From contig JAMPDF010000002.1 of NCBI GenBank assembly GCA_023665755.1, positions 244,010-308,009 on the forward strand: DNA of 64,000 nt, in the 5' to 3' direction. The notes below the pieces were generated by a model, which saw nothing but the letters and a program-made list of their open reading frames with translations, did not search any database and was not told the origin of the DNA. Shown here piece by piece: positions 15,854 to 23,333 of this stretch. This stretch comes from Prevotella sp. (lineage in GTDB: Bacteria; Bacillota_I; Bacilli_A; ML615J-28; CAG-313). Positions within the stretch are counted from its first letter, which is position 1. Each line of letters opens with the position of its first letter. Position numbers and translations under genes: made by a program.

Positions 15854-18800
15854 ATGAAAAAAAGTTTAGTATGTTGTGGATTATTTGTACTATTATTTTT
15901 ATCTTTAGTTGCTTGTAAAACGGAACACAATCCATCTAAAACAGAAGAACAAATTAAAGTCGAACAATTGATAGAACGAATAGATGCTATTAGCATACCT
16001 ATTGTATTGTCTAGTGCGACAACATTAAAACGATTAAAGGAAGAGTATGATGCGTTATCAGATGAAGCTAAACGGCAGGTAACAAATTCCACAAAGTTAT
16101 TTGAAGCGCTTCAAGAAATTGCTCGATTAGAAGATGTGGAAGAACAAAAGCGCTTAGCAAGTGAGGTTGTTGATTTGATTGAGCGGTTAAAATCAGTAGA
16201 AGAAATCACATTAGAAGATGAAAAGGATATTGTAGAGGCTAGAACTGCTTATGATGCATTATCTGCACAAGCCAAAGAATATGTTCACAATATAGAAAAA
16301 TTAGACAAACTAGAATTGAAACTGAATGATTTACAAGAAGAAGCAAGATTACACGAACTGGCTAGTTTGGTGAGTCAAAAACTAAAGGATTTGCCAAATG
16401 TAGAAGATTTGACTTTAGATCATCAAGACCAAGTAAGTGATGCCCGGCAAGCTTATGAGGCTTTGGATTTTGAGGCAAAATCATATGTAGTAGGTCTTTC
16501 TACATTAGAGGCTTTAGAAGAAAAATTAGAGGTTTTACAAAAAGAAGCACAGCAGAATGAGTGGAAAGCACGAGCACAAGCAGTAGATGATTGCATCATA
16601 GCATTGCCTACCATAACAGAATTACAATTACATGATCAAGAAAAAGTACAAGATGCTAGAGCTCAATATGAGGCATTAGAAGATGAAGCTAAAAGTTATG
16701 TCAATCAAATCGAACTGTTGATAGTGCTAGAAAATCAACTGAAAAAACTACAACAAGAGCAACAATGGCAAGAAGAAGCTAGTGGGGTCGTTCAATCAAT
16801 TCAAAACCTTCCTACAGTGGATACACTGACTTTAGCAGATAAAGAACAAGTTGAGCAAGTTAGTTTAGACTATGAGGCTTTATCTCAAGCGGCTAAATCC
16901 TATGTAACAAATGTAGATAAACTCAATCAATTGAAACAAAAATTGCTACAATTAGAAGAAGAGAATACGTTTCAACAAAGCGCTGCAATAGTTGATGCAA
17001 GTATTTTGGCGCTACCTTCCATTGAAGAGCTTACTTTAGTAGATGAACAAGTGGTGATGGAGGTTAGAAATGCATATGAAGCCCTTCCTGAAGCGGCTAA
17101 AGGTTATGTTGCATATTACAATATGTTGTTAGAATTAGAAACAAAAATGGAACAACTCAAAGAAGAACAGGATGTTTCTTGTTATGATGTGTATTTTTAT
17201 TTAGATGGTGGAACCCTTGAAGGGACAACACAAGGTAGGGAGCCACAAAAAAATGCCTCATTTTCAACCAATTATTATAGTACAGGTTATTGGGCTCATT
17301 ATACAAATGAGGTTGTTGTATTTAAGACAAGTAAAATAGGAGAAGCTGATACGTATGCATCTGCTTTGAAAATTGGATTTAGTTATCAGAATGCATCACA
17401 AACTTACATAGTAGATCAAGTGATTGCATCGGGAGTTGGATTATATGCTGGGACAAAGACGTCTGACTACTTTATTTTTGTTCATCCTGAATATGCAGTA
17501 GCGTATCAAATGCTTTCAACCGTTGAAGTAGGAGATCGTGTGGTAGCCAATCAAGCATTTGGTGATGTACCAAGCACAACTTGTGGTCTTTCTATAGAAA
17601 TCTATGATGCCCATTTAACGATTCCAGCATCCTATGTAATCAAACAATACACTAGTACAGCTACATTGGCTAACCCAACCAAATCAGGATATATCTTTAT
17701 GGGATGGTATACTAATCCAGAATGTACAGGTACAAAAGTAACAACAGTAAGTAAATCAGTTACGCTTTACGCATGTTGGAAAATGGATGATACCCAAATT
17801 AATCCAAGCGATATTTTAAATCTTGTCAGTGATATTGCGACATCACAAACCATAGATTATTTACCAGCTACATTAGATGGTGCTACATTTGAGTGGTCTA
17901 GTTCTCATCCTGAATTATATCAAATTGAAAATGGCATAGGAAAAGTATCTAAAATCAATCAAACACATAAGGCTCAACAAGTGACCATTACGGTCAAGAT
18001 TCATTATGCTAATGGTACAACTCAAGTAAAATCAAAACCAATTACAATTGATCCGATTTTATTTGATGATTTGGTTTCAACCCCAGTAGCAACTTATTTT
18101 TCTACAAGTGCAATGTATGCGTATAAGCAATACAATGACAGGTATAAACAAGAAGGAACGCTTTTTTCCAATACAACCAAAGAAGCATTAGATATTATTT
18201 ATTATGCATTTATCACTATTAATGCGGATGGCACTTGTCAATTAGATAATACGAGTTATTTAAATGAAGTAAGAGCGCTAAGAGAGAATGGGGTGCGTAT
18301 TGTTGCTAGTGTCAATGGTGTTTCTAGTCAAAGTTGTACTTACTTGATGAACCTTACAGCTGATGCTACAAAGCGAGCAACATTTGTGAAGAATTTGATG
18401 GATTTAGTAGAAAGATACAATTTAGATGGTTTAGATATTGACTGGGAAACCGTTTCTTCGACAGTGAAAGTAGTTGCATCTAGTATGAATGCCCTTTGTA
18501 AGGATTTACGGGCAGAAATGAATAAGCGTCAAGATGATAGAGGTACACCGTATTTCTTAAGCGCTGCTGTTCCTGCTAGTTCTTGGGGTACTGCATCAGA
18601 TCGTTTTGATTTCAAAACCTTAGACCAATATTTAGATTACATTAACATTATGTCATATGATATGAATAGAACGGACAAGACATCCCATCTATCACCAATG
18701 TATTCTTCATCGTATGATGGTGGTTATGGATTTGGTTGTGCTTATGGTGTAGAAAGGTTGGTTAGTCTTGGCTTTTCTAGGAACAAACTTATTATTGGTA

Positions 18801-19189
18801 CTGCAGGTTATGGGAAAGCATTTAAAGTGACAGGTACATCTAGCAATACAACTTATCCTTATTTAGGTGTTGCTGGTACCCTTACCCAAATTAGTGGCGT
18901 ACCAGGATCATTTGCAAGTGGTACTGTATTTGGTAATGGCATTCAATATTTACTTCAAACGGGCAAATATACCAAATATACTGAATTTAACAAAAATGGC
19001 CAAATCGTAGGTTCTTATTTATACAATGCAACAGATCGTATATTTGTCACTTATGATAGTGAAGAAGTAGTTAAAGCCAAATATGCATATGCAAATAGTA
19101 TGGATGGTGTGGGCATTATGTGTTGGTGTTATTCTGAAGATACAGCAGATAATGTAATTAATGCCATTTATGCATCAATTCATAGATAA
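15854..19189 (+). CDS. Lipoprotein with helical repeats, InlB-like repeat and GH18 domain
   Basis: 1111 residues. Lipoprotein signal with lipobox LSLVAC at about 22. Then six repeats of about 72 residues (37-440), each built as a helix, a loop with L-T-L-x-D, and the signature YEALxxxAKxYV. A beta module (about 445-590) is followed by an InlB-type repeat (KSGYIFMGWYTNPECTG, about 595-645), an Ig-like module (about 650-735) and a C-terminal GH18 domain with the catalytic motif DGLDIDWE near residue 860. GH18 enzymes hydrolyse beta-1,4 GlcNAc linkages (chitin, peptidoglycan-like or N-glycan cores). Likely anchored outside the membrane, with the repeats as a stalk. Confidence 0.88.
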   Translation: MKKSLVCCGLFVLLFLSLVACKTEHNPSKTEEQIKVEQLIERIDAISIPIVLSSATTLKRLKEEYDALSDEAKRQVTNSTKLFEALQEIARLEDVEEQKRLASEVVDLIERLKSVEEITLEDEKDIVEARTAYDALSAQAKEYVHNIEKLDKLELKLNDLQEEARLHELASLVSQKLKDLPNVEDLTLDHQDQVSDARQAYEALDFEAKSYVVGLSTLEALEEKLEVLQKEAQQNEWKARAQAVDDCIIALPTITELQLHDQEKVQDARAQYEALEDEAKSYVNQIELLIVLENQLKKLQQEQQWQEEASGVVQSIQNLPTVDTLTLADKEQVEQVSLDYEALSQAAKSYVTNVDKLNQLKQKLLQLEEENTFQQSAAIVDASILALPSIEELTLVDEQVVMEVRNAYEALPEAAKGYVAYYNMLLELETKMEQLKEEQDVSCYDVYFYLDGGTLEGTTQGREPQKNASFSTNYYSTGYWAHYTNEVVVFKTSKIGEADTYASALKIGFSYQNASQTYIVDQVIASGVGLYAGTKTSDYFIFVHPEYAVAYQMLSTVEVGDRVVANQAFGDVPSTTCGLSIEIYDAHLTIPASYVIKQYTSTATLANPTKSGYIFMGWYTNPECTGTKVTTVSKSVTLYACWKMDDTQINPSDILNLVSDIATSQTIDYLPATLDGATFEWSSSHPELYQIENGIGKVSKINQTHKAQQVTITVKIHYANGTTQVKSKPITIDPILFDDLVSTPVATYFSTSAMYAYKQYNDRYKQEGTLFSNTTKEALDIIYYAFITINADGTCQLDNTSYLNEVRALRENGVRIVASVNGVSSQSCTYLMNLTADATKRATFVKNLMDLVERYNLDGLDIDWETVSSTVKVVASSMNALCKDLRAEMNKRQDDRGTPYFLSAAVPASSWGTASDRFDFKTLDQYLDYINIMSYDMNRTDKTSHLSPMYSSSYDGGYGFGCAYGVERLVSLGFSRNKLIIGTAGYGKAFKVTGTSSNTTYPYLGVAGTLTQISGVPGSFASGTVFGNGIQYLLQTGKYTKYTEFNKNGQIVGSYLYNATDRIFVTYDSEEVVKAKYAYANSMDGVGIMCWCYSEDTADNVINAIYASIHR
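15959..17170 (+). repeat. Six in-frame protein repeats (YEALxxxAKxYV type)
   Basis: Six divergent copies of a roughly 72-codon unit. Recognisable cores are YDALSDEAKRQV, YDALSAQAKEYV, YEALDFEAKSYV, YEALEDEAKSYV, YEALSQAAKSYV and YEALPEAAKGYV. The first unit is the least conserved. Sequence divergence at the DNA level indicates old duplications, not recent slippage. Confidence 0.85.
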
Positions 19190-19193
19190 TTTC

Positions 19194-19224
19194 AATTCCT
19201 CTAGGTAAACTAGAGGAATTTTTA
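19194..19224 (+). terminator. Intrinsic terminator after the GH18 lipoprotein
   Basis: AATTCCTCTAG (19194-19204) pairs with CTAGAGGAATT (19210-19220), 11 bp, then T-run. Confidence 0.9.
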
Positions 19225-19228
19225 ATAC

Positions 19229-19257
19229 TTTACAAATGCTTTATTTTTTGGTATAAT
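19229..19257 (+). promoter_or_regulatory. Sigma-A promoter
   Basis: TTTACA (19229-19234), spacer 17, TATAAT (19252-19257) preceded by TGG. Serves the two small genes that follow. Confidence 0.75.
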
Positions 19258-19277
19258 GAAACAAAAAAAGAGGAATA

Positions 19278-19640
19278 ATGATGACAAAAGAAGAAATCGG
19301 ATATCTTGTATTGGTATTATTGGCATTGTTTTTCATTTTCTTATTCATTCTAATTATAACTATTCGAAAGCAAATGCCACTATTTTTACAAGCCAAATCT
19401 ACAATGAGTAATCAAACCCAAATAGTGGTTTTGCAAAAAAAGGAACAACTAGAAATCCCTGTATCCTATTATCAACAAGTCTATACTTATCAAGCCATTT
19501 TTCAAGATATTTATACAAAAAAAGAGATAGTTTTGTATGTCACAAAGGATCAGGAATTGGATTTATTAGAAAAAGAAGACTATACCATTATGCATGATGG
19601 GGTTGTTTTGTTTGAGACAAGAAGGAGTTATTGGACATGA
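19278..19640 (+). CDS. Small membrane-anchored protein, DUF2500-like
   Basis: 120 residues. One N-terminal transmembrane helix (about 7-30, rich in L, F and I), then a beta-rich soluble part. The pattern of a Y-x-A-x-F strand, an L-Y-V strand and a final L-x-x-x-D-x-x-I-x-x-D-G turn resembles DUF2500, a small domain of unknown function. ATG 19281 is also possible. It overlaps the next gene by 4 bases, so the two are probably co-translated. Function unknown. Confidence 0.6.
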   Translation: MMTKEEIGYLVLVLLALFFIFLFILIITIRKQMPLFLQAKSTMSNQTQIVVLQKKEQLEIPVSYYQQVYTYQAIFQDIYTKKEIVLYVTKDQELDLLEKEDYTIMHDGVVLFETRRSYWT

Positions 19641-20107
19641 TTTTAAAATTTAAGCAACGTTTGATGAGCTGGTTTGATTCATATGATATATACAATGAAC
19701 AAGATGAAATCATCTACCAAGTGAAGGGAAGATTTTCTATGGGTCATCGATTAGAGGTTTATGATCAAAAAGGCATACATGTAGCTACATTGAAAGAAAA
19801 AATCTGGGTAATGTTACCTACTTTTGAAGTATATATTCAAGAAAAACTAGTAGGATTTATTCGAAAAAAGTTTCGTTTATTGAAGAATGATTATGATATT
19901 CAGTTTAAAAATTGGTCAGTTGAGGGAAGTGTATTTGGTTTTGATTATGCCATATTAGATGCCAATCATCAACAAATTGCTAAGGTAGAAAAAGAATTGT
20001 TTCATTTTACTGATACATATATGATTCATGTCAATCGTGATGAAGATGCATTAACTTGCTTGATGTTTGTCTTAGCTATTGATGCGGAAAAATGTTCTTC
20101 GAATTAA
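19637..20107 (+). CDS. LURP-one-related (tubby C-like, YxjI-type) protein
   Basis: 156 residues, all beta-rich with a late hydrophobic helix (DALTCLMFVLAIDA), as in LURP-one/tubby C-terminal-like proteins. Family marks include YDIYNEQDEIIYQVKG, EVYDQKGIHVATLKEK and AKVEKELFHFTDTYMI. The ATG at 19637 is favoured because AAGGAG lies nine bases upstream; a TTG at 19631 would be too close. These folds are thought to associate with membranes or phospholipids; no precise role is known. Confidence 0.75.
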   Translation: MILKFKQRLMSWFDSYDIYNEQDEIIYQVKGRFSMGHRLEVYDQKGIHVATLKEKIWVMLPTFEVYIQEKLVGFIRKKFRLLKNDYDIQFKNWSVEGSVFGFDYAILDANHQQIAKVEKELFHFTDTYMIHVNRDEDALTCLMFVLAIDAEKCSSN

Positions 20108-20113
20108 AAAGGG

Positions 20114-20157
20114 ATCTATCCATTATACAAATGATGGATAGATTTTGATTTTTTTAG
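20114..20157 (+). terminator. Intrinsic terminator
   Basis: ATCTATCCAT (20114-20123) pairs with ATGGATAGAT (20134-20143), followed by TTTTGATTTTTTT. Confidence 0.85.
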
Positions 20158-20167
20158 AGCATTTGGG

Positions 20168-20196
20168 TTGTATTTTTATGATGAAAGGCATATAAT
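20168..20196 (+). promoter_or_regulatory. Promoter of the metal-efflux operon
   Basis: TTGTAT (20168-20173), spacer 17, TATAAT (20191-20196). The transcription start (about 20203) falls at the edge of the inverted repeat at 20204-20221. Confidence 0.7.
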
Positions 20197-20203
20197 AATA
20201 ACA

Positions 20204-20221
20204 GTTGAACAACTATTCAAC
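20204..20221 (+). promoter_or_regulatory. ArsR/CadC operator
   Basis: GTTGAA (20204-20209) and TTCAAC (20216-20221) form an inverted repeat separated by six bases. This matches the usual ArsR/SmtB-type operator core and overlaps the transcription start, where the repressor encoded next would block initiation until metal binds. Confidence 0.75.
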
Positions 20222-20242
20222 TATTAGAAAGAGGTGAAGGAA

Positions 20243-20602
20243 ATGACAGAAAAAGATATCATGTGCTGCAAACATAATTTTGTTCATGAAGATAAGGTGA
20301 ATTTAGTCGAACACGAAATGCCCAAAGAAGAAAATTTATTAGGTGTAACAGAGTTATTTAAGGTATTAGGGGATCCAACTAGAACCAAAATACTTTCTGT
20401 CTTGTACACTCAAGAGTTGTGTGTTTGTGATATTTCAAAGGTACTCAATATGACAAAATCTGCTATTTCTCATCAACTTAAAATCCTCAAAATGGCTAGG
20501 CTTATTCAGTCTAGAAAAGCAGGCAAGGAAGTCTATTACGCCTTAGCTGATGACCATGTAGGAAAAATATATCGCATGGCAATAGAACATGTGATGGAAT
20601 AA
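20243..20602 (+). CDS. ArsR/SmtB family metal-responsive repressor, CadC-like
   Basis: 119 residues from the ATG; a GTG nine bases upstream lies in the Shine-Dalgarno and is rejected. Winged helix with the recognition helix LNMTKSAISHQLKILK. ELCVCD (C60, C62) is the alpha-3N metal site of CadC-type sensors, and an N-terminal CC pair (C8, C9) supplies further thiolates, predicting a Cd2+/Pb2+/Zn2+ sensor. It leads an operon with an HMA chaperone and a P-type ATPase and has an operator at its own promoter. Confidence 0.92.
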   Translation: MTEKDIMCCKHNFVHEDKVNLVEHEMPKEENLLGVTELFKVLGDPTRTKILSVLYTQELCVCDISKVLNMTKSAISHQLKILKMARLIQSRKAGKEVYYALADDHVGKIYRMAIEHVME

Positions 20603-20614
20603 AAAGGAGATTAT

Positions 20615-20836
20615 ATGAAAAAAATAGTAAAAATTATGAATTTAGATTGTGCCAATTGTGCCCAGGAATTAGAATATGCCATCTCAAAAATTGAAGGTGT
20701 AAATGAAGTAAGCATTCATTTTATGACACAAAAAATGACGATTGATATTGTAGATGAAAAATACGATAAAGTTGTGCAAGCGATTGAAAAGGCCAAGAAA
20801 AAAGTTGAACCAGATTGTGAGATAGTAGGTTTATAA
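20615..20836 (+). CDS. Heavy-metal-associated (HMA) domain protein
   Basis: 73 residues forming a single ferredoxin-like HMA domain: MNLDCANCAQELE with the metal-binding C12-x-x-C15, then GVNEVSIHFMTQKMTIDI. The motif CANC is preceded by D, as in the N-terminal domains of Zn/Cd/Pb ATPases. The ATPase gene starts two bases later and lacks its own HMA domain, so this is a detached N-terminal domain acting in trans. Confidence 0.9.
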   Translation: MKKIVKIMNLDCANCAQELEYAISKIEGVNEVSIHFMTQKMTIDIVDEKYDKVVQAIEKAKKKVEPDCEIVGL

Positions 20837-20837
20837 T

Positions 20838-22697
20838 ATGTCTAAAAATAAAAAGTTACTGATCCGAATCATTTTGGCTCTAGTTATTTTTATTCCAACA
20901 TGTATAGTCGACCACATCTATCTTGAAAAACCAAATAATTTGCTCTATGTTATTTTTGGGTGTTACTTTCTCGCCTATTTGATTGTAGCATACAAAGTAA
21001 TTGGAAAAGCAATCAAAAATATAGCTCATGGTAAGATATTAGATGAAAATTTCTTAATGCTGATAGCATCAATTGGAGCATTTATCATTGGTGAAACTGC
21101 AGAAGGAGCAGTAGTTATGATATTTTATCAAATTGGTGAGTTGTTTGAAAATTACGCAGTAGGAAAATCAAGAAACTCTATTGCCAATTTAATGGATATT
21201 CGTCCCGATTTTGCAACAAAGATTGGTGAAAATGGGGAAGAAATTATAGTAGATCCTTCCGAAGTAGCCATTGGCAGTACAATTATTGTAAAAGTAGGTG
21301 AAAAAATTCCATTAGATGGGATGATTCAAAAAGGTTCAACGCTTTTAAATACTGCCGCTTTAACTGGCGAATCTTTGCCTAAAGAAGTAACAGAGGGAAT
21401 GGAAGTTACAAGTGGGATGATTAATATTGGTTCAGTTATTGAAGTTCAAACAACAAAACTATTTGAAGATTCCACTGTATCTAAAATTTTAGAGTTAGTG
21501 GAAAGTGCTTCATGTAAAAAGGCTAAGGCAGAAAATTTTATTGCTAAATTTGCAAGATATTATACGCCTATTGTAGTTGGCCTTGCGGCAATTATAGCGA
21601 TTATTCCACCTTTATTTACACATGATTGGGGAACATGGGTATTTAAAGCACTTAATTTTTTAGTTGTTAGTTGTCCATGTGCTTTAGTCATTAGCGTGCC
21701 ATTGAGCTTTTTTGGAGGAATTGGAGGGGCATCTAAAAAAGGGATTCTCATCAAGGGAAGCAATTATTTTGAAATAATCGATAAGGCGAATGCCTTTGTA
21801 TTTGATAAAACAGGTACACTAACAAAGGGAAATTTTGTAGTCCAACAAGTATCTATATCTAAAAATGAAGAGGATTTTTATCAGGCTGTGTATTTAACAG
21901 AATCGAAAAGTAATCATCCCATTGCCAAGTGTATAACCAGTTATGTTGAAAATCGGACTATAGTAGTATCAGCAGATGAGATAGAAGAAATTTCTGGTAT
22001 GGGAATTGTTGCTAAATGGAAAGAAAATACTTACTTAGCAGGAAATGATAAACTTATGAAAAGCTATCATATATCTTATCCAGTGATAGAAAGTGTGGGT
22101 ACCATTGTTCATTTTGCAAGGGGTAACTTGTATTTAGGATATATAGAAATTATGGATGAAATCAAACCAGATGCAGTTGAGACGATAGCATATCTGAGTA
22201 GCAAAGGATATCAAACGATTATGCTAACAGGTGACAATGAACAAGTGGCTTCATATGTGGCAGAGCAACTGCATTTGAGTGATTATTATGCTGGATTATT
22301 GCCAACCGATAAAGTCGGTTGCTTAGAAGAGATTATGAATAAAAATAAACAAGGTACGACAGTCTACGTTGGAGATGGTATCAATGATGCACCAGTTTTA
22401 ATGCGTGCAGATATTGGTATTTCAATGGGTGGAGTTGGAAGTGATAGTGCAATAGAAGCAAGTGATGTGGTTTTGATGTATGACACGTTATCTAGCATTA
22501 TCGATGCCAAACGTATTGTCAAAAAAACAATGCATATTGTAAAAGAAAATATTATTTTTGCTTTATTAGTTAAAATTGGTATTTTGATATGGAGTATGGT
22601 AGCCATACCTAATATGTGGCTTGCTATATTTGCGGATGTGGGTGTGTCAGTTCTTGCTATTTGCAATGCTATGCGTGCTATGCATTCGAAAAAATAA
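20838..22697 (+). CDS. P1B-type heavy-metal ATPase (Zn/Cd/Pb export)
   Basis: 619 residues, shorter than CadA/ZntA because the HMA domain is a separate gene. Transmembrane CPC motif at C279-P-C281 (VVSCPCALVIS), actuator loop TGES, phosphorylation motif DKTGTLT with D323, ATP-binding HP of SNHPIAK, and the hinge GDGINDAP. The combination with a CadC-like sensor points to Zn2+/Cd2+/Pb2+ export instead of copper. Confidence 0.93.
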   Translation: MSKNKKLLIRIILALVIFIPTCIVDHIYLEKPNNLLYVIFGCYFLAYLIVAYKVIGKAIKNIAHGKILDENFLMLIASIGAFIIGETAEGAVVMIFYQIGELFENYAVGKSRNSIANLMDIRPDFATKIGENGEEIIVDPSEVAIGSTIIVKVGEKIPLDGMIQKGSTLLNTAALTGESLPKEVTEGMEVTSGMINIGSVIEVQTTKLFEDSTVSKILELVESASCKKAKAENFIAKFARYYTPIVVGLAAIIAIIPPLFTHDWGTWVFKALNFLVVSCPCALVISVPLSFFGGIGGASKKGILIKGSNYFEIIDKANAFVFDKTGTLTKGNFVVQQVSISKNEEDFYQAVYLTESKSNHPIAKCITSYVENRTIVVSADEIEEISGMGIVAKWKENTYLAGNDKLMKSYHISYPVIESVGTIVHFARGNLYLGYIEIMDEIKPDAVETIAYLSSKGYQTIMLTGDNEQVASYVAEQLHLSDYYAGLLPTDKVGCLEEIMNKNKQGTTVYVGDGINDAPVLMRADIGISMGGVGSDSAIEASDVVLMYDTLSSIIDAKRIVKKTMHIVKENIIFALLVKIGILIWSMVAIPNMWLAIFADVGVSVLAICNAMRAMHSKK

Positions 22698-22701
22698 AAG
22701 T

Positions 22702-22736
22702 AAAAAAACATCTATGATACACAATAGATGTTTTTT
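22702..22736 (+). terminator. Intrinsic terminator of the metal-efflux operon
   Basis: AACATCTAT (22707-22715) pairs with ATAGATGTT (22724-22732), then T-run. Confidence 0.9.
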
Positions 22737-22787
22737 CGTTTTTTAAAGATTTATTTTTCGTATGATTAGGTGAAGGAGGAAAAAAAT

Positions 22788-23333
22788 ATGAAAATAAAAT
22801 CAAATAGGTATAACAAGGTGTGTATCTTGTTAACATTGCTCTTGACCCTCTTTTTACCAGCTTGTGGTAGTTCTCCTACGCTTAGTTCAAATACATCTAC
22901 CTCCTTCACTACGGATACATCCAATGATTGTTTAATCGATTTAAGAGGTGAGGTGATGCATCCTGGCATTTATAAAGTTGAAAGCGGATCATTGTTATAC
23001 GATGTAATTGAACTAGCGGGAGGATTTACAGCATATGCGAATATCACTAATCTCAATTTGGTGTCTACGATTACCTCAAATATGAAGATAGTTGTGGAAA
23101 AAAAAGAAAAAAATAAGGATATTGCTACACCCATAACCTATACCAAAATTAATCTTAATTCTTGTACAAAGGCAGAATTATTGACACTTCCCGGTATTGG
23201 TGATTCAAAAGCCAATGCTATTTTATCTTACCGGGAAAAAGTAGGAGCATTTCAACAAATTGAAGATTTATTGAAGGTAAATGGTATTGGTCAAACACTT
23301 TTTCAAGACATTCAAGCGTTCGTCACTATATAG
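22788..23333 (+). CDS. comEA: ComEA-type DNA receptor (lipoprotein form)
   Basis: 181 residues from the ATG with AAGGAGG; a GTG at 22770 precedes the Shine-Dalgarno and is rejected. The N-terminus is a lipoprotein signal ending in LFLPAC, not the plain transmembrane anchor of Bacillus ComEA. An SLBB domain (about 45-100, DLRGEVMHPGIYKVESGSLLY) is followed by the helix-hairpin-helix DNA-binding unit (INLNSCTKAELLTLPGIGDS, about 122-180). It binds incoming DNA outside the membrane and hands it to ComEC, encoded next and overlapping. Confidence 0.9.
   Translation: MKIKSNRYNKVCILLTLLLTLFLPACGSSPTLSSNTSTSFTTDTSNDCLIDLRGEVMHPGIYKVESGSLLYDVIELAGGFTAYANITNLNLVSTITSNMKIVVEKKEKNKDIATPITYTKINLNSCTKAELLTLPGIGDSKANAILSYREKVGAFQQIEDLLKVNGIGQTLFQDIQAFVTI

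Noticed and set aside
15959..17170. Tandem DNA repeats that might be recent slippage
   Set aside because: The units match only at protein level; DNA is too diverged for recent expansion.
23281..23333. Frameshift joining comEA and comEC
   Set aside because: Both proteins are complete with normal domain ends; the 53-base overlap is explained by a start codon inside comEA.
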